54,041 nucleotides of DNA from UBA5336 sp038745855 (GTDB lineage: Bacteria > Pseudomonadota > Alphaproteobacteria > Caulobacterales > Hyphomonadaceae). Numbering within the stretch: position 1 is the first letter of the stretch; each line of letters begins with the position of its first letter. The notes under the pieces are model-generated. The model was not told where the DNA came from. It saw nothing but the letters and a program-made list of their open reading frames with translations, and made no database searches. Both the position numbers and the translations under genes were made by a program. The stretch is taken from assembly GCA_038745855.1 (NCBI GenBank), contig JBCDLC010000021.1, positions 1 through 54,041 on the forward strand, read 5' to 3'. This document shows positions 1 through 8,656 of the stretch, piece after piece.

Positions 1-270
1 CGCCGCCGCCCCGGCCTCCTCAGAGCACCCCCCTACCGCGGGCCCCACAGCGGCCAACAATTCGGCACCGAACCGGGCGCGCTTCATGACAGCTTCGCCG
101 TTGCCATCCTCGAACAAAGCCGAGCCCGCCCCCCACCTCTGGGCCGAGCCCCCAACAACAGCCCCAGAATCCGCCAGCTCTAACCCGGCGCGCGGAAACG
201 CTGGCGGCTGCCAGAGACTCAGCGAAGGGAGAAACTCCCAAACAAATCGGATTCACGTATAAAGCCTCGT

Positions 271-286
271 TTGAGTGTTCGATCAA
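271..286. promoter_or_regulatory. Candidate TetR operator, site 1
   Basis: The sequence TTGAGTGTTCGATCAA is an imperfect palindrome with TTGA and TCAA arms. It matches the second site 23 bp downstream in form and spacing. Its position just upstream of a TetR-family gene suggests autoregulation. The binding assignment is inference. Confidence 0.5.
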
Positions 287-293
287 TCCAGTT

Positions 294-309
294 TTGAGTA
301 TCCGCTCAA
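294..309. promoter_or_regulatory. Candidate TetR operator, site 2
   Basis: The sequence TTGAGTATCCGCTCAA has perfect 5-bp arms (TTGAG/CTCAA) around a 6-bp centre. It lies 55 bp before the likely start of the TetR-family gene and 23 bp, about two helical turns, from site 1. This is the usual arrangement for a dimeric repressor controlling its own promoter. Confidence 0.55.
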
Positions 310-363
310 TCGTTTTCGGCGACGCTTCGATTTTCGCGCGGCGCCTGATAGGTGTCCGCGGCG

Positions 364-960
364 ATGGCCCAGAGAGCGAAACCCTATGACCGCGACGCGG
401 CGCTGGAATCGGCGATGATCCTGTTCTGGAACAAGGGCTATAACGGGGTGTCCCTCAAGGATCTTGAGCGTACGCTCAATATGAAACCCGGCAGTATTTA
501 CGCCGCTTTTTCAAGTAAGGAACGATTGTTTCTCCTCACTCTTGAGCGATACTTCAAAGAGCAGCGCGAGCTGTTGGCAAGCTTCGCCACCGGCGGGGCA
601 TCGCCGCTCGAGGGCCTTGTGGGCCTTCTTCGCCGGATCGGTGCGAATGCGCCGGGCGACCGCGCGTGCCGCCCATGCTTTCTCATGAGAACGCTGCTCG
701 ATTCGCCCGCTTTGGGCGATGCAATTTCCGAGGCTGTGCGGAGTTATCTCGACCAGATGGACCAACAGATCCGGACGCTTTTCATCCAGGCGAAGAGCCA
801 TGGCGCGCTGGAACCGGGGGCGGATACGGCGCTGCTCGCACAGAATTTCCATGGCGCGATGACAGTGCTCAGGACGGAGGCTTTCAGGGGCAGTAATAAA
901 GCAGCGCTCGCGGCGCTGGCAGAGCATATGGCGTCCACGCTGGTGCCTGCGCGGCGTTGA
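364..960 (+). CDS. TetR/AcrR-family transcriptional regulator
   Basis: A 198-residue one-domain repressor. Residues about 10-55 form the TetR helix-turn-helix: a helix ending FWNKGYNGVSLKDLE, then LNMKPGSIYAAFSSKERLF, with the conserved G-IY-F-SKE pattern of the recognition helix and following turn. The remaining residues are the all-helical ligand-binding and dimerisation domain, with a CRPCFLM segment near the middle; the inducer cannot be predicted. The ATG at 364 is preferred because AGGTG precedes it by 9 bases; an in-frame GTG at 352 has no such site. Four 16-bp TTGAG-type palindromes lie upstream of and within the gene, so autoregulation is likely. No obvious target gene is present beside it. 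Confidence 0.9.
   Translation: MAQRAKPYDRDAALESAMILFWNKGYNGVSLKDLERTLNMKPGSIYAAFSSKERLFLLTLERYFKEQRELLASFATGGASPLEGLVGLLRRIGANAPGDRACRPCFLMRTLLDSPALGDAISEAVRSYLDQMDQQIRTLFIQAKSHGALEPGADTALLAQNFHGAMTVLRTEAFRGSNKAALAALAEHMASTLVPARR
464..479. promoter_or_regulatory. Intragenic TTGAG palindrome in the TetR gene, site 3
   Basis: TTGAGCGTACGCTCAA is a perfect 16-bp palindrome inside the coding sequence, where it encodes Leu-Glu-Arg-Thr-Leu-Asn. It has the same arms as the upstream sites. It could be a roadblock or looping operator, or a coincidence of codon choice. Confidence 0.35.
542..557. promoter_or_regulatory. Intragenic TTGAG-like palindrome, site 4
   Basis: TTGAGCGATACTTCAA is a weaker copy of the same 16-bp pattern, encoding Leu-Glu-Arg-Tyr-Phe-Lys. 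It begins 78 bp after site 3 begins. Support is lower because one arm is degenerate. Confidence 0.2.
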
Positions 961-1125
961 GATAGCTGATAAGGTGGCCAGGCTGGTGAGGTTACCAGTG
1001 CGCCAAATTCTCACCGCACGGGCGCCACACGCTTTCCGCAGAAGTCTTACCAAGATTTCAGCAAGTCTTAACCGTTCCCCGGCACCAACAGGCCTAGTTA
1101 AACCCATAACCATGAAGGAATGCCC

Positions 1126-1602
1126 ATGCTCCGCGCCGCTCTCGCTGTCGTCACCGCTCTCTCTGTTGTTTCCGCGCCGGCCTTTGCGACCGGACTGATC
1201 GCCGAGCAGTCGGTCCTCAAAGTCGTCGAAGTCACCAATCCATCGGGCGAGGTCGAAACCGAACTGGTCGCTGCCGATGTGGTTGCGCCTGGCGAGACCG
1301 TTCAATACGGCCTGACCTACCAGAATGAGGGCGCCGAAGCGGTGGAAGACATGGTGTTGACCATGCCGGTGCCAGAGAGCTTGCGTTTCCTCGAAACCTC
1401 TGCCGATACCGCCGGTACCGAAGTGACCTACTCCGTGGACGGCGGCGCGTCCTATGCCCCGCGCGAGGCGCTCACGATTGAGGTGGACGGCGAGTTGGTT
1501 GAGGCCAAGGCCGACGATATCACCCATATCCGCTGGGCGTTCGTGGAGCCGGTGGACACAGGCGCCGACGGAACGGTCAGCTTCCAGGCGATCCTGCGGT
1601 AA
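1126..1602 (+). CDS. Small exported DUF11-like domain protein
   Basis: A 158-residue protein with a Sec signal peptide (MLRAALAVVTALSVVSAPAFA, cleavage after the second AxA) and one beta-sandwich domain. The part reading PGETVQYGLTYQNEGAEAV followed by TMPVPESLRFLE is typical of the DUF11 conserved-repeat family. The ATG at 1126 is chosen over the one at 1120 because AAGGAA ends 5 bases before it. It ends in VSFQAILR, resembling the end of the next protein (LVIYTTLR). It is first in a row of three same-strand exported proteins and is followed by a strong terminator, so it can be transcribed separately. I infer a role in a cell-envelope or surface assembly; the molecular function is unknown. 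Confidence 0.8.
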   Translation: MLRAALAVVTALSVVSAPAFATGLIAEQSVLKVVEVTNPSGEVETELVAADVVAPGETVQYGLTYQNEGAEAVEDMVLTMPVPESLRFLETSADTAGTEVTYSVDGGASYAPREALTIEVDGELVEAKADDITHIRWAFVEPVDTGADGTVSFQAILR

Positions 1603-1621
1603 ACCCAGTATTTTCCCAGTG

Positions 1622-1660
1622 GAAAGCGGCTTTCCCTGGATTTGGGAGAGCCGCTTTTCT
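1622..1660 (+). terminator. Rho-independent terminator
   Basis: A stem of about 14 bp runs from AAAGCGGCTTTCCC to GGGAGAGCCGCTTT with a 7-base loop (TGGATTT), followed by TTTTCTTTT. It lies 20 bases after the stop codon of the 158-residue protein. Confidence 0.85.
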
Positions 1661-1786
1661 TTTGGTCGCTCACGTTAGCATCTGAATAAATCGAACAAGA
1701 ATTCAGGTGTCTGCAGCCAATTTTACGCGGTGTTAAAGCAACCTGGTGTTTATCCCCCTTATAAATAAGAAATGTAAGGCGGGAAC

Positions 1787-3166
1787 ATGAACCTCTTGAT
1801 GAAGACTGCATCACGATTAGCCCTGACGGCTGGCGTGGTGGCACTGGCAGCCGCTGGAGCGGCGTCGGCGCAAAGTGCGAACGGAACGCCAGCAGGCGAA
1901 GTCGTTCAGAACGGATTTACCCTGAACTATACGGTCGGCGGCTCAACCCAGCCCACGATCACGAACGACAATGATGGTGAGCGGACAACGTTCGTGGTCG
2001 ACCGCCTGGTCGACTTGACCTTGTCGCTCAACACATCGGTTGATGGGAGTGGCCGTAAGAGTGTTGCCGAAGGCGCCTCGGGCGAAACGCTCGTCTACAC
2101 CATCACTAACGATGGTAACGACATCCAGTCGTATTCGTTCAGCTTCGAAAACTCCGCTTCGGAATCGGCCGACGATTTCGACTCCGTCGGTGGCGACTAC
2201 ACAATAACCTACACGGTTCTCGGTGTTGGCGGAACAGTGCGGAGCGGTCCGGTTGACCTCGATGGGTCTGATCCCGGCAACCCGATGGCGAGCTGCGAAG
2301 GCACGAGTGTCACCGGCACGATCGAACAGTTCGTAACCGCGGGCGGCTCGGTCACGGATTCGACGATCGATACCGAGGGTTCAAACGTGAACTCCGCCGA
2401 TATCACATGTCCCATCCTTCCTGATGAGCGCATTGTTCTGACGCTGACCAGGAACATTCCGACCGGGGCTGGCATCGATGTGACCGACACCGACGATTTC
2501 ATCGTCGTTGCCGAAACGCGCGAACCCTATTCGTGGATCAACGAGGACGCACAGATCCCGACGGGGCCTGCCACATCGACCTCCGCGGGTGGCGAAGTGG
2601 ACGCTTCGCTCGGTGGCGTAATGGCAGTGAATGCCACAAACACTGATGATGGCGTTCAGAACGTGTTCCTCGACGAAGGCGCAAACGTCGCCACCTCGGA
2701 TAGTGACTCCGACGGTTTGCAGTCCCTCCAGAATGGATTTGCGATCGTGAATCCGGCTCTGACCGGCACCAAGACTGCGATTATCCTGGCCACGGAACTG
2801 GCCGCTTCCGGATCGGGCAGCACGTGTGATGATGCAGGCGCGACGGGTTTTGATCCGTCCTCTCTGACGGCTGATCCGAACGGATTTGCCCTGCCAGGCG
2901 CTTGCATCGCCTATGTGATCGAGGTCGACAATGTGTCGTCTCCGGCGCGGGATGCAACGGGCATCAGCGTGTCTGATACGCTGCCAGCCGAAGTCGAGTA
3001 CAAGGACCACGTGTTCGTCGATTTCGACACGGCACCGACCGACACGAGCACCACGTGCTCGACTGCAAGCCCTGCCACCAACACGCCTTGCGACGTGATT
3101 GGCACCGCGGGCGCTCTGAACTCCGGCAATACCGGACAGCTGGTGATCTACACCACGCTGCGGTGA
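1787..3166 (+). CDS. Exported DUF11-like repeat protein, 459 aa
   Basis: The protein starts with a signal peptide (MNLLMKTASRLALTAGVVAL, then an AASAQ cleavage site). The mature part is Asp/Ser/Thr/Gly-rich and predicted all-beta. An N-terminal module contains TNDNDGERTTFVVDRLVDL, followed by a DUF11-like stretch (GETLVYTITNDGND) near residue 100. A second DUF11-like stretch near residues 365-459 contains ACIAYVIEVDNVSSPARDA and ISVSDTLPAEVEYK. Several paired cysteines (CEGTS, DITCPI, STCDD, TTCS, TPCD) suggest disulphides in an oxidising compartment. A ribosome binding site, AAGGCGGG, precedes the ATG. It lies between a smaller and a much larger relative. Function is not known; a secreted structural or adhesive role is inference. 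Confidence 0.8.
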   Translation: MNLLMKTASRLALTAGVVALAAAGAASAQSANGTPAGEVVQNGFTLNYTVGGSTQPTITNDNDGERTTFVVDRLVDLTLSLNTSVDGSGRKSVAEGASGETLVYTITNDGNDIQSYSFSFENSASESADDFDSVGGDYTITYTVLGVGGTVRSGPVDLDGSDPGNPMASCEGTSVTGTIEQFVTAGGSVTDSTIDTEGSNVNSADITCPILPDERIVLTLTRNIPTGAGIDVTDTDDFIVVAETREPYSWINEDAQIPTGPATSTSAGGEVDASLGGVMAVNATNTDDGVQNVFLDEGANVATSDSDSDGLQSLQNGFAIVNPALTGTKTAIILATELAASGSGSTCDDAGATGFDPSSLTADPNGFALPGACIAYVIEVDNVSSPARDATGISVSDTLPAEVEYKDHVFVDFDTAPTDTSTTCSTASPATNTPCDVIGTAGALNSGNTGQLVIYTTLR

Positions 3167-3175
3167 TCAAACAAG

Positions 3176-3207
3176 CCGTAGGCGGATGGAAATCTATTCG
3201 CCTACGG
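3176..3207 (+). repeat. Inverted repeat after the 459-aa gene
   Basis: CCGTAGGCG pairs with CGCCTACGG, 9 perfect base pairs across a 14-base loop, 10 bases after the stop codon. There is no T-tract, so this is a possible 3' stabiliser or factor-dependent terminator rather than a classical one. Confidence 0.5.
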
Positions 3208-3444
3208 ACGCTGAGCCAATGGCGGGTGCGCTGATCTCGGCGCGCCTGCCTCTGGTTCCAAACCCTTCGATCCGAACGCTGAATATCAGGCTTTGATCGA
3301 GGTTTATCGCAAAGTCAGCGCACAACGCTAACGCGATTTTTACCATACTTTGCGATCCTAAAAATAAGAAAAATCCGGGACTTACCGGAGTGGACTGCGA
3401 GAGACCGGCAACAGGTTTCCGCGACAGGTTGATGGTGATGGGCG

Positions 3445-6400
3445 ATGGCTTTCAATGGAAAGTCTATCTTTGCCGCTCTCGTATGGGGGCTGGCCTCTGC
3501 GGCGTCCGTTATCGGAACGCCAGCGAGCGCTGAAACGCCTATCGGCGAAACTGTTACGAACATTGCCAGCTTTTCTTTCGAAACCAGCGAGCAGAACATG
3601 TCGCTGGAGACCAATCCCGCGACTTTCACGGTCGTGGCTCGGCCGACCCCGTCCACCATCGACTTCTTCCGTGTTGCACCGGCCGCACCGGAGGCGGTTC
3701 CGATCCGCTTGAATGGCTCGGACTATCTCGTCGGCGGCGATTTCGACAGCCTGCCGCGACCTGCGAGCGTGAGCGGGCTTGCCCGTCCAGGCAGCGATGC
3801 GGGAGTCCAATCGGTTGATGCGTCGCGCTTTGAGGCGATCAATGCGCCAGAGACCCTGGGCGGAACACCGATTGATGTGTCGGCTCCGGTCCGTCTGGTC
3901 GAGACCGAGGTCTACCTCACCGGTGAGTTGATCATCGCGCGTATTACCGACGAGGGACAAAACGGTCAGCCCGACCAGATCGAGACCATTGTCGGAACGC
4001 TGTCTTCCGATGCGGGGGACTCAATCACGCTTCGGTTCTATGAAAGCGGCCCGAACACCGGCCAATTCTTCGCCTATGTGCCGAGTGCAGCAGCAAATAC
4101 GGACACGACCGACGCAATCCTCGGCGCGCCGCAGAATACCGTTCTGACGGCCCGCTATGTTGACCAATTCGATGCCACGGAAGTCTCGATCGATACGGCC
4201 GTGGTCAATCCATTTGGCAGGGTGTTCGATGCTCTCACGGGCGAACTTGTCGATGGCGCGCGGGTGACCCTGGTCGATGAGGCGACCGGGCAACCGGCGC
4301 AGCTTTTCGGCATTGACGGGGTGTCTCCCTATCCTGCGACCGTGGAAACCGGCTCCATCGTGACCGATGCATCTGGGCTTTCCTATCCGCTTGGGACGGG
4401 TGAATACCTCTTCCCGCTTATTCCGCCGGGCAACTACCGGTTCGAGGTTGAGCCGCCGGCCACTTACAGATTCCCATCGATACAGCAGGCGGCTGATTTC
4501 GTGGACCTGCCCACAGCGCCCTTCGAGATTGCGGGCGGCTCTTTCGGTGAGCGTTTTTCAGTGGATCGCTCTGGCGTGATTATCCTCGACGTTCCCCTGG
4601 ACGGCGCCCAGGAACTGACCGTGTTCAAGCGGGCGGGCGAGGATACGGCCGCGATCGGCGACTTCCTCTCCTATTCCATCGTCGCAGAGAACACGAATGA
4701 AGGCAGCTTGCCGCTCATCCTGCGCGATACGCTGCCCCGGGGCGTACGGTATATGGAAGGGTCGGCACAGCTTGACGGCCAGCCCATTGATGACCCGGAA
4801 ATCGCCAGTAATGGCCGGACGCTGCTCTTTCCGGCCACGCGTATCGATCCGGGCGCGAACCGGACCCTGACCTATGTCACGGCGATCGGCGCTGGAGCCC
4901 CAGAGGAAGGCGATATCATCAACCGCGTTCAGGCGGTGGGCCCGCGCGGGCAACCGCTTTCGAATACGGCGGAGGCGGCCGTCACGTTGGAAGAAGATCT
5001 GTTCCGCTCGCGGTTTACCCTTGTTGGCCGCGTTGCAGAGCAGGCGTGTCAATCGGATGAGGACTGGCCGCGTGAGATCGAGCAAGGCATCGGCGTACCG
5101 GGTGTGCGTCTCTACCTTGAAACCGGCGAATTCGTGATCACCGATGTGGACGGCCTCTACCATTTCCAGGGTGTCGAAGAAGGCACCCACGTGGTTCGCA
5201 TCGACCCGGTCACCCTGCCGGATGGCTATGAGGCCATGGTCTGCGAGGAAAACACGCGTTTCGCGGGCTCTGCCACGTCACAATTCGTCGATGTGCAGGG
5301 CGGCGGCATCTGGCGGGCCAACTTCTATCTGCGGAAAGCCGAGACCGCTGCGACCGCCAACGCTGAAGCGCGCCGGGCCGAGACCGACACTGAAATCGAG
5401 ACCGCGAGCACGGCACGCCGCAGTCTGTCGCAGAAGACCGGCACCTGGCGCGACTATGACATTGTCTGGCTAAACGACCAGGACGAGACGATTGAATGGG
5501 CGTATCCCGATACGGCCGAAACACCGTCGGTGCCGACCGTGAATGTGGGGATCAAGGCGCCCGCTGGAACGCGGATCAAGATGTCTGTAAATGGCCGTCG
5601 CGTGAACCCGGGCAACGTCTCCCGCTCGTTGACATCGACAGACCGGTCCAAGGTGCTGCTGCGGTGGCGCGGGCTTGATATCGTCCGGGGGGAGAACCTT
5701 TTCGAGGCCGAAGTGACCCACGCCGATGGGCGCACGGAAACCCTGACCGAGACCATCTGGTATGTCACGGAAGCAGACCGGGCCCGGCTGGTTGATGACC
5801 AGTCCATTCTGGTGGCCGACGGCCGGACGTATCCGGTGGTGGCCGTTCGGCTTGAGGACGCGGCTGGCCGGCCCCTGCGCAAGGGCACGATTGTCGATAT
5901 CGACGTGCCGCCGCCCTACCGGCTTGCGACGGAGAACGCGCTGGATGGGTTGCGCCCCGTGGACCGGCCCGGACAGCTGTCAAATGTCGTGACCGTCGGT
6001 GACAATGGGATTGCCCACATCGAGCTGGCGCCAACGCTCGAAACCGGCCGCATTCGCCTCAACGTGCCCCTGAGCAATGAGCGGGTCCAGGAAATCGACG
6101 CTTACCTTTTGCCCGAACGCCGGGACTGGATCGTGGTCGGCCTGGCGGACGGCGGCCTGGAGCTTGCCGACGGTGCGCTGGAGCATCCCGGCCGTATCGC
6201 ACTTTTCGCCAAGGGCATGATCCGGGGTGACTGGCTGCTGACGATCGCCGTTGATACGGCGAAGCGCCGGGGTATCCGCGACGATGAGGTGTTCAATCGG
6301 ATCAATCCGAACGCCTTCTACACGCTCTATGGTGACCAGACATTTCAGGGCGACGACGCAGAGAGCCAGTTCCCCGTGTTCGTGCGGTTGGAGCGGGACA

Positions 6401-8631
6401 CGGCCCAGTTCCTGTTCGGAGATTTCAACACCGATCTCAGTGACAGCGAACTGCTGCGCTATAATCGCCGGGTGTCGGGGCTCAAGGCTGGCTATGTGAC
6501 CGACCGGGTGACGGCGACTGGCTTTGTGACAGAGAGCAATCAGCAGTTCCAACGGGACGAGCTGGGCGCTGACGGCACGACCGGACCTTACCAACTGTCG
6601 GGATCGCCGATTGTGCGTACATCGGAGATTATCACGGTTGAGACCCGCGACCGGTTTCGGCCCGATATCGTGCTCGCGGTGAAAACCCTGGAGCGGGATC
6701 GCGACTATGAGATCGATTATGCGAATGGCGAGGTCCGGCTTCGCGCGCCGCTGGCGCCGACCGATAGCACTTTCAATCCGAATGTGATCGTTGCCGAATA
6801 CGAGGCCCAGGGCGGCGGGGAACGGAAAATCTCGGCGGGTGGGCGCGCAGCGCTGCGCGATCGCACCGGCGCGTTCGAGGTTGGCGCAAGTGTGATCCAT
6901 GATGAAGCTGGCACGCAGGCCAATGATGCGCCCGTCACCCTGGCGGGGGTCGATGCCACGGCGCTGTTGACCGAAACCACCGAAATCCGGGCTGAGATTG
7001 CCGGGTCGCACCGCGAGAGCGGCCGCAATGGGGAAGCGGGCGGCACGGCGAGCGCGTTCCTGGTAGAGGGCACTGAAATTCGCGAGCGCGTCGCCTTGCG
7101 CGGCTTCTTGCGCCAGGAGGACGAGAATTTTGGTGTCGGCCAAACGCTGAGCAGCACCGCCACGATCCGCCGATACGGGGCACAAGGCGATCTGATCATC
7201 GATGAGCGGGTGAACCCGGATACGCGGGAAGCGCTTGTTCGCTCGATTACGGCCGAGGGTGTGCGCGAGGAAGCGCTGGATACGGGCGAGCGTCGCGACG
7301 TGGGCGCAGTGGCCCTGCAGCAGACCAGCCGAACGCTGAGCGCGGCGATTGGTGTTCGGGCGGCGCGCGAAGCGCTGAGCACCGGCGATCGGGAATCGCT
7401 TTTGGCGACCGCGGATACGCAGAAGGTTTTCCCGACCCTGGGTCTCACCGTGGGAGCGTCCCATGAGGCACCGCTCAGCACTGGGGGCAGTTCGAGGGAC
7501 GAAGTCGCCCAATTCCCCGAGCGGACGATCCTCAGCGCCGACCAGGTCTTGTTCAAGGGCGTGAGCTTGAATGTGCGCCACGAGATCCAGAACGGGGCCA
7601 ACAGCAGCGGTTCCAGCACCTTGGCCGGCATATCGGCCAGCCCATGGCGCGGGGCGCGGGTGACCGCGGGCGTCGATGAGATTACCCAGGAAAGCGGCCG
7701 GCGCCTGGCGTCGAATGTGGCGGTGGACCAGACCGTGCAGATCAACTCGAGCTGGAGTGCCAGCTTCGGGGTGGCTGACCGCTCGAGGATCGATGGCGGC
7801 GATGACGGTTTCGATCCGATCGCCGATGAGGCGGAGTCTCCGTTTGAAGGGGCGGCGAACAATTCCTTCAGCGGTGATGAGAATTTCCGCTCTGCCTATT
7901 TCGGTGCAGGGTTCCTGTCGTCGGCCCTGGCGGGGTCGGGCCGCATCGAGATCCGTGACACGGCCGTTGAGACCCGCCATGCCATCGGGATTGGCGCGGC
8001 CCGGGAGCTGAGCGAGGTGCTGTCCTTTGCGGGGGCCGCGCGGATCGAGAACCGGGACAATGGGACCGGTTTCGAAAGCACTAATGCGGACGTTCGACTG
8101 GGGCTGTCCTATCGCCCGCGTGGGGAGGGCTTGATCGTGTTTGACCGGTTCGACGTGGCGGTCAGTGAGACCCAGGCGACGGGGCAGACCATTCGTCTGG
8201 TCAACAATCTCGCACTGAACCGGCGTTTTGGCCCGCGCGGGCAGGGTTCTCTCAATTGGGGTATCAAGCACACAACCACGGAACTCAATCAGAAGAGCTT
8301 TGAAGGCTGGACCCACCTGTTGGGCGGCGAATATCGCCACGATCTGACAAAGCGGGTGGATGTGGGTCTGGCGGCTTCGGTTCTGCGGACGAATGCCACT
8401 GGGACGACCGAGTTTGCGATTGGTCCGTCGGTGGGCTTTTCCCCAAAGGACAATGTGTGGGCGAGCGTTGGCTACAATGTCGCCGGTTTCCGGGACGACG
8501 ACTTCCAGGGCGCGGAGTACACCCGCGACGGATTGTTCTTCAAATTCCGCCTGAAGTTCGATGAAACCACAGTCAGCGGGCTTCTCGACCGGATATCTCC
8601 GCGTGGAGACCTGGCGCAGACGGCCCGGTAA
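3445..8631 (+). CDS. Very large outer-membrane DUF11/SdrD-like/beta-barrel protein, 1728 aa
   Basis: A signal peptide (cleavage near residue 29, TPASA) precedes a modular protein. Residues about 30-380 are an all-beta region with a Big/carboxypeptidase-regulatory-like module (NPFGRVFDALTGELVDGARV, IPPGNYRFEVEPP). Residues about 390-510 form a DUF11 domain (LTVFKRAGED, FLSYSIVAENTNEG, LRDTLPRGVRY). Residues about 524-600 form an SdrD B-like module (IGVPGVRLYLETG, ITDVDGLYHFQGVEEGTHVV). From about residue 950 to the end the chain alternates in the way of an outer-membrane barrel, starting with FYTLYGDQT, FVRLERDTAQFLFGDFNTDL and DRDYEIDYANGEVRLRAPL; it ends shortly after the strand LFFKFRLKFDE. 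I infer a surface protein anchored by its own C-terminal barrel that displays the sandwich domains or organises its two smaller neighbours. Confidence 0.85.
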   Translation: MAFNGKSIFAALVWGLASAASVIGTPASAETPIGETVTNIASFSFETSEQNMSLETNPATFTVVARPTPSTIDFFRVAPAAPEAVPIRLNGSDYLVGGDFDSLPRPASVSGLARPGSDAGVQSVDASRFEAINAPETLGGTPIDVSAPVRLVETEVYLTGELIIARITDEGQNGQPDQIETIVGTLSSDAGDSITLRFYESGPNTGQFFAYVPSAAANTDTTDAILGAPQNTVLTARYVDQFDATEVSIDTAVVNPFGRVFDALTGELVDGARVTLVDEATGQPAQLFGIDGVSPYPATVETGSIVTDASGLSYPLGTGEYLFPLIPPGNYRFEVEPPATYRFPSIQQAADFVDLPTAPFEIAGGSFGERFSVDRSGVIILDVPLDGAQELTVFKRAGEDTAAIGDFLSYSIVAENTNEGSLPLILRDTLPRGVRYMEGSAQLDGQPIDDPEIASNGRTLLFPATRIDPGANRTLTYVTAIGAGAPEEGDIINRVQAVGPRGQPLSNTAEAAVTLEEDLFRSRFTLVGRVAEQACQSDEDWPREIEQGIGVPGVRLYLETGEFVITDVDGLYHFQGVEEGTHVVRIDPVTLPDGYEAMVCEENTRFAGSATSQFVDVQGGGIWRANFYLRKAETAATANAEARRAETDTEIETASTARRSLSQKTGTWRDYDIVWLNDQDETIEWAYPDTAETPSVPTVNVGIKAPAGTRIKMSVNGRRVNPGNVSRSLTSTDRSKVLLRWRGLDIVRGENLFEAEVTHADGRTETLTETIWYVTEADRARLVDDQSILVADGRTYPVVAVRLEDAAGRPLRKGTIVDIDVPPPYRLATENALDGLRPVDRPGQLSNVVTVGDNGIAHIELAPTLETGRIRLNVPLSNERVQEIDAYLLPERRDWIVVGLADGGLELADGALEHPGRIALFAKGMIRGDWLLTIAVDTAKRRGIRDDEVFNRINPNAFYTLYGDQTFQGDDAESQFPVFVRLERDTAQFLFGDFNTDLSDSELLRYNRRVSGLKAGYVTDRVTATGFVTESNQQFQRDELGADGTTGPYQLSGSPIVRTSEIITVETRDRFRPDIVLAVKTLERDRDYEIDYANGEVRLRAPLAPTDSTFNPNVIVAEYEAQGGGERKISAGGRAALRDRTGAFEVGASVIHDEAGTQANDAPVTLAGVDATALLTETTEIRAEIAGSHRESGRNGEAGGTASAFLVEGTEIRERVALRGFLRQEDENFGVGQTLSSTATIRRYGAQGDLIIDERVNPDTREALVRSITAEGVREEALDTGERRDVGAVALQQTSRTLSAAIGVRAAREALSTGDRESLLATADTQKVFPTLGLTVGASHEAPLSTGGSSRDEVAQFPERTILSADQVLFKGVSLNVRHEIQNGANSSGSSTLAGISASPWRGARVTAGVDEITQESGRRLASNVAVDQTVQINSSWSASFGVADRSRIDGGDDGFDPIADEAESPFEGAANNSFSGDENFRSAYFGAGFLSSALAGSGRIEIRDTAVETRHAIGIGAARELSEVLSFAGAARIENRDNGTGFESTNADVRLGLSYRPRGEGLIVFDRFDVAVSETQATGQTIRLVNNLALNRRFGPRGQGSLNWGIKHTTTELNQKSFEGWTHLLGGEYRHDLTKRVDVGLAASVLRTNATGTTEFAIGPSVGFSPKDNVWASVGYNVAGFRDDDFQGAEYTRDGLFFKFRLKFDETTVSGLLDRISPRGDLAQTAR

Positions 8632-8656
8632 CCCCACGTTCCGGGACGCTTGAATG

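Larger units (their letters stand above)
1..363. other. Left-edge non-coding stretch upstream of the TetR gene
   Basis: I see no convincing gene here. A minus-strand reading frame (20-286) is open for 88 codons, but it starts with TTG inside a palindromic operator-like site, has no ribosome binding site, and encodes a composition-driven Gly/Arg/Cys-rich peptide. The only structured elements are two 16-bp inverted repeats at 271-286 and 294-309 just before the regulator gene. A divergent target gene, if there is one, must start further left outside the window. Confidence 0.5.

Noticed and set aside
20..286. An 88-codon minus-strand frame at the left edge
   Set aside because: It begins with TTG inside an operator-like palindrome, has no ribosome binding site, and has a composition-driven sequence.
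511..1527. A 338-codon minus-strand frame opposite tetR and the first DUF11-like gene
   Set aside because: It is antisense to two convincing genes and shows no recognisable protein features.
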